Shown here: one piece after another, positions 1 to 5,844 of the stretch
Layout: every line of letters starts with the position of its first letter
Numbering within the stretch: the first letter of the stretch is position 1
From: Actinomycetes bacterium
GTDB taxonomy: Bacteria; Actinomycetota; Actinomycetes; Propionibacteriales; Propionibacteriaceae
Direction: 5' to 3'
Length of the DNA stretch: 6,117 nt
Assembly: GCA_023432725.1 (NCBI GenBank)
Contig: JAEYUH010000221.1
Coordinates: 1 to 6,117 of the forward strand
Program-made: the position numbers and the translations under genes
Notes under the pieces: generated by a model
Told to the model about the DNA's origin: nothing
Database searches by the model: none
Seen by the model: only the letters and a program-made list of their open reading frames with translations

Positions 1-1118
1 TCATGGAGGGGATCCTGCTGGCGCGCTACCGCTTCTCGCTGCACACCAGCCGGACCGGACCGGTCCCCGTCGAGTCGGTGGTCCTGGTCGTCGACCCCGA
101 CGGTGACGAGGAGGTGCGCGCGGGCGCAGAGCGAGGGCTCGAACTCGCCCGGGCGGCGATGCTGGGACGCGACCTCGCCGCCTGCCCCGCAGGGGTGCTG
201 ACCGCGACCAGGATGGCGGAGATCGCCATCCAAGTGGGCGCCGAGAGCGGGCTCGAGGTCGAGGTCGTCGACCGGGCCGGGCTGGTCGAACGGGGCTGCG
301 GCGGCCTGCTCGGGGTCAACCAGGGCTCCGTCGAGGAGCCCCGGATGATCGTGCTGCGGTATCGGCCGGACGGCACGCCGACCGGCCGGTTGGCGCTGGT
401 CGGCAAGGGCATCATGTACGACTCGGGCGGCATCAACCTCAAGCCTGGCGACACGTCCCACTCGCAGATGAAGAACGACATGACCGGTGCGGGCAACGTG
501 CTGGCCGCGATGTCGGCGCTGGCCGCACTCGGCTGCCCCAGCGAGGTCACGGGGTACCTGATGTGCACCGACAACATGCCGTCCGGCTCCGCGATGCAGC
601 TCGGTGACGTGCTCACCATCCGCGGCGGCACGACTGTCGAGGTACTCAACACCGACGCCGAGGGTCGTCTGGTGATGGCCGACGGGCTGGTCCTTGCCGT
701 CGAGGCCGGCGCGGACGCCGTGATCGACATCGCGACTCTGACCGGAGCCTGCCTGCGCACCTTCGGCGAGGAGGTGGCAGGGCTGATGGGCAACAACGAC
801 GCGCTTGTCGCCCAGGTCGCCGCCGCCGGCGAGGCGGTCGACGAACCGGTATGGCGGTTGCCGCTGATCCGCAGCTATCGGGCCGAGCTCGATTCCGACA
901 TCGCCGACCTGCGAAACCTGGGCGGCCCGAACGCCGGGTCGATCACCGCCGGGCTGTTTCTGGAGGAGTTCGTCGCCGGGGTGCCGTGGGCCCACATCGA
1001 CATCGCCGGCACCGCCCAGTCCTCCCGGGCGCACCGCTGGATCAACCGTGGGCCGACCGGGTGGGGCACCAGGCTGCTGATCGAGATCAGCCTCGCCTTC
1101 CGTCCGCCGCGGAACTGA
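1..1118 (+). CDS. pepA: Leucyl aminopeptidase (peptidase family M17), 5' truncated by the window edge
   Basis: This cytosolic two-metal exopeptidase removes N-terminal residues from peptides. The visible 371 residues (counted from the Met at base 3) hold the whole catalytic domain. The metal ligands and active-site residues expected for M17 are all present: GKG (Lys135), YDSGG (Asp140), NLKPG (Lys147), KND (Asp159), and the family signature NTDAEGRL at 216-223 with Asp218, Glu220 and Arg222. The C-terminal TGWG (352-355) is also typical. M17 enzymes are about 500 residues long, so about 130 residues of the N-terminal domain are missing to the left. The Met at base 3 is probably internal, because the text after it (EGILLARYRFS) resembles the end of the N-terminal domain. 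The stop is TGA at 1116-1118. The gene converges on the GH31 gene and overlaps its end by 32 bases; it has no evident functional link to sugar use. The family is sure; the symbol is by homology, and actinobacteria may carry paralogues. Confidence 0.95.
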   Translation, partial: MEGILLARYRFSLHTSRTGPVPVESVVLVVDPDGDEEVRAGAERGLELARAAMLGRDLAACPAGVLTATRMAEIAIQVGAESGLEVEVVDRAGLVERGCGGLLGVNQGSVEEPRMIVLRYRPDGTPTGRLALVGKGIMYDSGGINLKPGDTSHSQMKNDMTGAGNVLAAMSALAALGCPSEVTGYLMCTDNMPSGSAMQLGDVLTIRGGTTVEVLNTDAEGRLVMADGLVLAVEAGADAVIDIATLTGACLRTFGEEVAGLMGNNDALVAQVAAAGEAVDEPVWRLPLIRSYRAELDSDIADLRNLGGPNAGSITAGLFLEEFVAGVPWAHIDIAGTAQSSRAHRWINRGPTGWGTRLLIEISLAFRPPRN

Positions 1119-3366
1119 CGCGCGGGCTTGCCTCCGGGACGAACAGCGCAGCCAGTCCCTCCCAGTCGGACCGGCGGACGAAGACCGGGATCCGGTCGCG
1201 GCGGGTCACCTCGACCCGGGCCCGGCCGGCTCGGTGCCGCTCGCCGGTCCAGGCATCCACCCACTCCCCGGCTGGCAGATAGACCTGCCACTCGCGGGCG
1301 CCGGGCTCGACCACCGGCGCGACCAGGATGGAGTCGCCCAGCGTCCACTGCAGCGGGTGCTGCCAGACCTCGGGGTCGGCGGGATGGTCGAAGTAGAGCG
1401 GACGCATCAGCGGCCGGCTCGTCGCCAGGGTCTGCCGCGCCTGATCGGTCAGGTAGGGCAGCAGCCGCTCCCGGAGCCGCACCAGGTCGCGCACCTCGGC
1501 GATCACGGACGGGTCCCCGCTCGCCTCGGCGATGTTCCACGGCGTCCGGTCCCGCAGCGGCCGGCGGTGGTGGTTGAACTCGGAGTGGTACTGCATGATC
1601 GGCACGAACACGCTGGCCGCCATCGCCCGCAGGTACAACTCCGCGTCGGGCAGCGGGCCGGAGAAGCCTGCGATGTCCCACCCCCAGTAGACGACGCCGC
1701 TGGCCGCCGCCGACAGCCCGGCGAACATCGACCAGCGGAAGGCGTCCCAGGTCGAGTTCTCGTCGCCGGCCCAGAAGGCGCCGTGGGCCTGCGAGCCGGT
1801 GAAGCCGGCCCTGCTGAAGGTGACCGGCGGCTTGCCCGCCGACTCCAGCAGCCGGCCGTACGCGGCGGCGTACGCCACCGGGAACCGGTTGTTGCCCGCG
1901 TCGCCGCGGGTGCCGTCCAGGTAGCGCAGATCGGCTCCCCAGGCGTGTTCGCCGCCGTCGGTCTTGAAGCCGTCGACGCCCACCTCTTCGACCAGGTAGC
2001 GGCGCTTCTCCGTCCACCAGTGCGCCGCGCGCTCGTCGGTCAGGTCGGGCATGAACGCCAGCGGGAACCACCAGCCCCGGTTGCGGTAGGGACGCAGGGA
2101 GCCGTCGGGGGCCTCCTCCCGGATCAGGAGGTCCTCCCGGACGGCGGCGCGGGCGTCGGCGGCCACCTGACCCTGCGGGTGCGGCCGCAGCTTGATCAGC
2201 GGGATCTGCCACAGGTGCAGCCGGACGCCGCCGTCGTGCAGCCGGTCGACCATCCCCTTCGGGTCGGGCCAGGCGCCGTCGGGAGGGAAGGTGAAGTCGG
2301 CCAGCCGCAGCGGGCCGCCGTCCTCGCGCACCTGGTAGCGAGCGTCCCGGAACACAGTGAAGGTGCTCTCGTCGCTCCACGCCTCGATGACCACGTTGCC
2401 GACCGGGATGTCGTGTTCGGCATGGAGTGCCACCTGCCGCTCGACCTCGGCCTGGGTGTTCCACTCGTTGCTGCTGGCCCAGAGCCGGAACACCCAGTCG
2501 GGCAGTTCCCGGGGCCTGCCGACCTCGGCGAGGAAGGCGTCCAGGACGGCCGTGGGGTCGCCGGAGTAGAGCGCCATCGACAGGACGCCTTGGGCATCGC
2601 TGGGAGCGTCCACTTCCGCCTCGATCGACAGCCGGTCAGCACGCTCGGCGCCCAGATCGAACCAGACCCGCCGCGAGGTGCGGACGTGGAAGCCCCAGCC
2701 GGCGCCGCCCACGACGTGCGCGAACGGCATCGGCAGGTAGGTCCGGCGGTGTTCACCCTGGCTCTTGTACTGCTCGAACACCACCGAGTCCAGGGTGGTG
2801 CCGCGGTGGTCGAGGGCGTCGAACCGCTCCCCGAAGCCGGCCAGATGCTCCCCCTGCGCCAGCGGCAGCGCGAACCGGATGCGGTGCAGCCGCTCGCCGT
2901 CGTCGAGGACGTCGATGCTGCCCGGCTCGACGGCGACTGCGCTGCCGTCCAGGGCCAGGGTGCCGTCGGTGGCGGGACGCCAGGCCGCGGACCGGACACT
3001 GAACCAGCGGGTGAGCGCGGTGCTCCCGTCCGGTCGGGTCGCGGTGAACCGGTAGCGCAGCGTGCCGGACGGCGCCGCCGGCAGCTCGCCCTGCCAGCCG
3101 CCGGACTGCCGCGCCAGCCGGGCCTGCGCCGAGGCGAGGTGACCGCCGTCGGTGGTCTGGCCGCGGGAGGCCCGCGACACTGGCTGCAGCGCGTGCGACT
3201 CGATCGGCGCACCGTCCACCGAGAGCTCGAGGACGACGCTCTCGACAGCCCCTGCGGTGCGGGCACCGAACCGCAGCGGTTCCCCGGCTACCGGCTGGAC
3301 CGGCCAGCGCTGCTCGGTGTCGGCGGCGTAGGGGTGGCCCGACCCGGCAGGACGGTGGCGGATCAC
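1087..3366 (-). CDS. Glycoside hydrolase family 31 alpha-glycosidase; candidate 1,3-alpha-isomaltosidase
   Basis: This 759-residue retaining alpha-glycosidase probably cuts alpha-1,3 links in an imported isomaltosyl oligosaccharide. Residues 1-125 look like an extra beta-sandwich domain (inferred). The GH31 N-terminal sandwich follows (GFGERFD, 177-183), and the barrel begins near 290. The nucleophile is predicted as Asp470 in GFKTDGGEH, and the acid/base as Asp535 in WAGDENSTW. WGWDIAGF (561-568) is the usual downstream barrel motif, and LGDSILVAPV (676-685) starts the C-terminal sandwich. No signal peptide is seen, so it is probably cytoplasmic. I chose GTG at 3366 because AAGGAGG lies 4 bases upstream and the start overlaps the GH15 stop as GTGA. 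This coupling implies translation together with GH15. A longer in-frame start at 3456 would run deep into the GH15 gene and is unlikely. The stop is TGA at 1087-1089, inside the convergent aminopeptidase gene. The family is sure. Specificity is inferred from context; alpha-glucosidase, alpha-xylosidase or alpha-galactosidase are possible alternatives. Confidence 0.93.
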   Translation of the reverse strand: MIRHRPAGSGHPYAADTEQRWPVQPVAGEPLRFGARTAGAVESVVLELSVDGAPIESHALQPVSRASRGQTTDGGHLASAQARLARQSGGWQGELPAAPSGTLRYRFTATRPDGSTALTRWFSVRSAAWRPATDGTLALDGSAVAVEPGSIDVLDDGERLHRIRFALPLAQGEHLAGFGERFDALDHRGTTLDSVVFEQYKSQGEHRRTYLPMPFAHVVGGAGWGFHVRTSRRVWFDLGAERADRLSIEAEVDAPSDAQGVLSMALYSGDPTAVLDAFLAEVGRPRELPDWVFRLWASSNEWNTQAEVERQVALHAEHDIPVGNVVIEAWSDESTFTVFRDARYQVREDGGPLRLADFTFPPDGAWPDPKGMVDRLHDGGVRLHLWQIPLIKLRPHPQGQVAADARAAVREDLLIREEAPDGSLRPYRNRGWWFPLAFMPDLTDERAAHWWTEKRRYLVEEVGVDGFKTDGGEHAWGADLRYLDGTRGDAGNNRFPVAYAAAYGRLLESAGKPPVTFSRAGFTGSQAHGAFWAGDENSTWDAFRWSMFAGLSAAASGVVYWGWDIAGFSGPLPDAELYLRAMAASVFVPIMQYHSEFNHHRRPLRDRTPWNIAEASGDPSVIAEVRDLVRLRERLLPYLTDQARQTLATSRPLMRPLYFDHPADPEVWQHPLQWTLGDSILVAPVVEPGAREWQVYLPAGEWVDAWTGERHRAGRARVEVTRRDRIPVFVRRSDWEGLAALFVPEASPRVSSAADGRRG

Positions 3367-4472
3367 GCTTCCTCCTTCAGTTCGGCAGCGAGTCGGAGCA
3401 CCATGGCGTGGCTCCACAGCAGCGGGGTGGCGACCGGACCCCACCTGTCGAGCCACTCCTGGCGGTAGCCGGGGTCGAGCAGGTGGCCTTCGACCTGTTC
3501 GGGCAGGTGACCCTGCTCGGTGGCGGTCGAGGTCGCCCAGTCCAGCAGGACGCGGGCGCCGTCGGCGTCACCGCCGGCCGCCTTGGCCAGACCGAGGAAG
3601 CAGGACAACAGCGGCCACCGGCCGCCCCCGAAGTAGGTGTCGGCCCGGAACCGGTAGACCCCGCCCGCCACGCTCAGCTGCTGCTCGACGGCGGCGATGG
3701 TGCCGCGCGCCAGGTCGGAGTCGGCCGGGAACAGCCTCAACGGTGCGACCAGGGAACACAGGCTGGCATCGACGGCGTCGGTGCCGAGCCACTTGGTGAG
3801 GTGGCCGTTCGCCGTGCCCTCCCGTTCGATCAGCGCGACGATCTCGTCGGCGGCCCGGCGGGCGCGGTCCGCCCGGTCACCGTCCACCAGAGTGTCCGAC
3901 GCCGCCCGTCGCAGCCCGGCGGCGACGCAGCCGAGGGTGGAGACATGCACCTGTTCGCTGTGCTCCTCCCACCAGTCGTAGCAGGGCCGCCGCCACGACG
4001 ACAGCAGGTAGTCGACCACCAGCGCTGCCGCGGGGCGCCACCGTGCGGGGTCGAGGTGGTGGCGGCCGGCGTGCTCGGCGACCGCCCACAGCCAGGTGCC
4101 GTAACCGTCGAGCTGGAAGTCCCACCACTCGTCGTCGCCGAGTTCGCCGTCCATCGTGAACCGGGTCGGCAGCATCTTCGACCCGGGCAGCGGGTGGCCG
4201 GACGCGGCGGCGTCCACCGCGGCCCGGATGGTGGCCGCGTGCCGCTGCACCACCTCGGCGCACCAGTCGTGGAAGGCGGTGGCCGAGTCGGCGGCACCGG
4301 CGGCCGACATGCCGTCGGCGATGAACGACCCGTCCCTGAACCAGCAGTAGCCCTGGTAGGCGGAGAAGGTCGGGCTCGCCGGATAGGCGCCGTTGCCGGC
4401 CTGCAGGCTCGTGATCACCTCGACGGAACGTCGTTCGAGCCAGGGCAGGTCGCGGCGCTGGGTGGTCGTCAT
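3363..4472 (-). CDS. Short glycoside hydrolase family 15 enzyme; probable isomaltose glucohydrolase
   Basis: This 369-residue inverting exo-alpha-glucosidase probably hydrolyses isomaltose to glucose in the cytoplasm. It is a bare (alpha/alpha)6 barrel. It lacks the N-terminal beta-sandwich common in longer bacterial GH15 enzymes and has no signal peptide. GH15 landmarks occur in order: GYCWFRDGSF (41-50), GYGTWLWAV (123-131), CYDWWEEHSEQ (164-174) with general acid Glu169, DTYFGGGRWP (278-287), GHLPEQV (321-327) with general base Glu325, and PLLWSHA (350-356). Residue spacings match those recalled for the Kribbella flavida isomaltose glucohydrolase: Tyr39 to Glu169 is 130, and Glu169 to Glu325 is 156. 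Phe281 sits where most GH15 enzymes have a second Tyr. The ATG at 4472 has only a distant GGGAG (12 bases upstream). The gene follows the sugar-binding protein gene by 68 bases and overlaps GH31 by 4. Glucoamylase, glucodextranase and trehalase-type GH15 activities are the alternatives. The family is well supported; the substrate is moderately so. Confidence 0.92.
   Translation of the reverse strand: MTTTQRRDLPWLERRSVEVITSLQAGNGAYPASPTFSAYQGYCWFRDGSFIADGMSAAGAADSATAFHDWCAEVVQRHAATIRAAVDAAASGHPLPGSKMLPTRFTMDGELGDDEWWDFQLDGYGTWLWAVAEHAGRHHLDPARWRPAAALVVDYLLSSWRRPCYDWWEEHSEQVHVSTLGCVAAGLRRAASDTLVDGDRADRARRAADEIVALIEREGTANGHLTKWLGTDAVDASLCSLVAPLRLFPADSDLARGTIAAVEQQLSVAGGVYRFRADTYFGGGRWPLLSCFLGLAKAAGGDADGARVLLDWATSTATEQGHLPEQVEGHLLDPGYRQEWLDRWGPVATPLLWSHAMVLRLAAELKEEA
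3371..3377 (-). promoter_or_regulatory. Strong Shine-Dalgarno for the GH31 gene, inside the GH15 coding end
   Basis: The minus strand reads AAGGAGG, then AAGC, then the GTG start at 3366-3364. This is a near-perfect ribosome binding site and lies within the last codons of the GH15 gene. It decides the GH31 start in favour of GTG 3366. The short 4-base spacer and the GTGA overlap suggest termination-reinitiation coupling as well as direct initiation. Confidence 0.8.
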
Positions 4473-4484
4473 GGCGGAGTATCG

Positions 4485-4489
4485 CTCCC
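4485..4489 (-). promoter_or_regulatory. Weak, distant Shine-Dalgarno-like GGGAG upstream of the GH15 gene
   Basis: GGGAG on the minus strand lies 12 bases before the ATG at 4472, farther than usual. Its GGAG part can pair with CTCC at 4476-4479 across a 5-base loop. If this is the only site, GH15 translation should be modest compared with the binding protein upstream. No better site is visible between 4473 and 4540. Confidence 0.35.
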
Positions 4490-4500
4490 GGGTCGGGGTG

Positions 4501-4517
4501 GGGGCCGGCGGGGGCCC
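4501..4517 (-). promoter_or_regulatory. Second GC-rich stem-loop in the gap between the binding-protein and GH15 genes
   Basis: On the minus strand, GGGCC (4517-4513) can pair with GGCCC (4506-4502) around a 6-base loop. Freeing base 4518 from the neighbouring hairpin would add one more pair with 4501. It stands directly next to the stronger hairpin at 4518-4540, making a tandem structure. No U-tract follows, so it is not a classical intrinsic terminator. Confidence 0.35.
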
Positions 4518-4540
4518 CGCCCCCCCCGATGGGGGAGGCG
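4518..4540 (-). terminator. Perfect 10-bp GC hairpin immediately after the binding-protein stop; attenuator or 3'-end stabiliser
   Basis: In minus-strand RNA, CGCCUCCCCC (4540-4531), loop AUC, then GGGGGGGGCG (4527-4518) forms ten pairs with one G-U. The stem starts at the base right after the TGA stop at 4543-4541. No run of U follows. It therefore resembles the U-less actinobacterial terminator type, or a stem-loop that protects the 3' end of an abundant binding-protein mRNA. Partial read-through would give high binding protein and lower GH15/GH31. The structure is seen directly; the role is inferred. Confidence 0.5.
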
Positions 4541-5821
4541 TCAGCCCAGCAGGGGGTTGATCCGCTGCTCGGCGGAGGCGAGCGCCTCCTCGACGGTCTT
4601 GCGACCGGCGGCGGCCTCGGTCAGCTCCTCACCGACGATGTCCTGCATCTGGGTCTGGTTCTCGCCGATCACCGGCGGCAGCGCGACCCCCTTCAGCGAG
4701 TCGAAGACGGCCTGGCGGTTGGCCGGGGCGCCCTTCTCCAGGTACGGGGCGAGCAGGCTCTGGTCGGCGACCGGCGGCAGCTCCCAGCCGGCGGCCAGGC
4801 GGGTGTCGACCATGGTCGTGGAGGTAGTCAGGTACTGCGCCCACTTCGTGGCGGCCTCGACGTTCTTGCTGCCCGCGGAGACCGCGACCGCGTTGGAGAA
4901 CATCGCGGAGGCCTGCTGGGCGTCACCCGGCTCGACCGCGATGTCCCAGGCGAAGTCGGCCTCGGCCAGCGCCCCGAACATCCAGATGCCGGTGGTCCAC
5001 ATGCCGAGCTTGCCGTCGCTGAACAGCTTGGTGTCGAAGTCGGGGGTGCCGGCGCCCTGCTCGGGGGTCGGCATCGTGGTGCCGGACTTGCCGACCAGCC
5101 AGTTCGCCGCCTTCACGCCCTCGGGGCTGTTGAAGGCCACGGTCTTGCCGTCGTCGGCCAGGAACTTCCCGCCCGCCTGGGCGAGCGCCTTGTAGTACTC
5201 GTAGAAGCTGATCGGCTGGTAGGCGCCGAACACCCCCGCGTCGGCGTCAGTGATCTTCTTCGCTGCGGCCTCGGCGTCGGCCCAGGTCCAGTCATTGGTG
5301 GGGTAGCCGACTCCGGCCTTGTCGAACAGGTCCTTGTTGTAGAACAGCACGACTGTGGAGAACGAGCTGGGCAGGGCGTACTGGGTGCCGTCGGTGGCGT
5401 ACGCGCCCGCCAGGTTGGCCGGGTAGGCGCTGGTGTCGACCCCGGCCAGCGGGGCCAGGACGCCGTTGGCCTGGAAGGCGGCGTAGTTGGCGTACTCGAT
5501 GTCGAAGACGTCGGACGCGGTCCCGCCGGCGAGGTCGGTCTGCAGGGCTGTGAAGTAGTCGGCGTAGGGCAGCGTGGTGACCTCGACCGTGACACCCGGG
5601 TTCTCGGCCTCGAAGGCGTCGACGATCGTCGCGAGGTTCTCCTCGTTGCCGCCGTTGGAGATGAAGTTGGTGTAGGTGATGGTCACCGGCTCGGCGGGTG
5701 CCGAGCTCTGCGGGGCGTCCGTCGAAGGGGCGGGCGCCGGCGCAGCCGGGGTGCAGGCGGCGAGCGTCAGACCCATGGCGAGGGCCAGACCGGCACGCGC
5801 CAGCGTCGTGGTGCGGGACAT
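4541..5821 (-). CDS. Sugar ABC transporter substrate-binding lipoprotein (CUT1, extracellular solute-binding family 1)
   Basis: This 426-residue lipoprotein should capture an oligosaccharide outside the membrane and deliver it to the permease encoded just upstream. MSRTTTLARAG starts a lipoprotein signal peptide with lipobox LAAC and lipidated Cys23. A Pro/Ala/Ser-rich linker follows (24-45), and the mature domain begins at VTITYTNF (46-53). Family hallmarks include AFEAENPGVTVEV (69-81), LFYNKDLFDKAG (159-170), NDWTWAD (176-182) and GKLGMWTTGIW (270-280). Aromatic residues such as Trp178, Trp180, Tyr207, Trp275 and Trp280 could stack on sugar rings. I chose ATG at 5821 because AAAGGAAG lies 5 bases upstream and gives a clean signal peptide. 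A GTG at 5848, which overlaps the permease stop as GTGA, would add nine charged residues and is less likely. The ligand cannot be read from the sequence; gene context suggests an isomaltosyl or CNN-type glucan. Confidence 0.95.
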   Translation of the reverse strand: MSRTTTLARAGLALAMGLTLAACTPAAPAPAPSTDAPQSSAPAEPVTITYTNFISNGGNEENLATIVDAFEAENPGVTVEVTTLPYADYFTALQTDLAGGTASDVFDIEYANYAAFQANGVLAPLAGVDTSAYPANLAGAYATDGTQYALPSSFSTVVLFYNKDLFDKAGVGYPTNDWTWADAEAAAKKITDADAGVFGAYQPISFYEYYKALAQAGGKFLADDGKTVAFNSPEGVKAANWLVGKSGTTMPTPEQGAGTPDFDTKLFSDGKLGMWTTGIWMFGALAEADFAWDIAVEPGDAQQASAMFSNAVAVSAGSKNVEAATKWAQYLTTSTTMVDTRLAAGWELPPVADQSLLAPYLEKGAPANRQAVFDSLKGVALPPVIGENQTQMQDIVGEELTEAAAGRKTVEEALASAEQRINPLLG

Positions 5822-5826
5822 CGTTT

Positions 5827-5834
5827 CTTCCTTT
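5827..5834 (-). promoter_or_regulatory. Shine-Dalgarno for the substrate-binding protein gene
   Basis: AAAGGAAG on the minus strand lies 5 bases before the ATG at 5821, within the 23-base gap after the permease stop. It supports the ATG start over the upstream GTG at 5848. Confidence 0.7.
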
Positions 5835-5844
5835 CGTGGGCGGG

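Noticed and set aside
875..2464. Minus-strand open frame (529 codons) overlapping GH31 in another frame
   Set aside because: It is very rich in Arg, Ala, Gly and Pro, which is typical of a shifted frame of a GC-rich gene, and the GH31 frame carries all the motifs.
1087..3456. Longer GH31 start at 3456
   Set aside because: The extra 30 residues lie wholly within the GH15 coding end and look like a shifted frame. The GTG at 3366 has an excellent ribosome binding site.
1234..3468. Long open frame on the plus strand (744 codons) opposite the GH31 gene
   Set aside because: It is antisense to a gene with clear GH31 motifs, and its protein is a low-complexity mix of Gly, Ala, Val, Arg and Pro with no recognisable motif, as usual in GC-rich DNA.
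3363..4472. GH37 trehalase or GH63-type glucosidase as an alternative identity for the GH15 gene
   Set aside because: The WFRD, DWWEE, TYFGG..W, LPEQ and PLLWSHA motifs occur in GH15 order and spacing.
3408..5195. Plus-strand open frame (595 codons) opposite GH15 and the binding-protein gene
   Set aside because: It spans two real genes and the hairpin gap on the other strand and shows no family motif.
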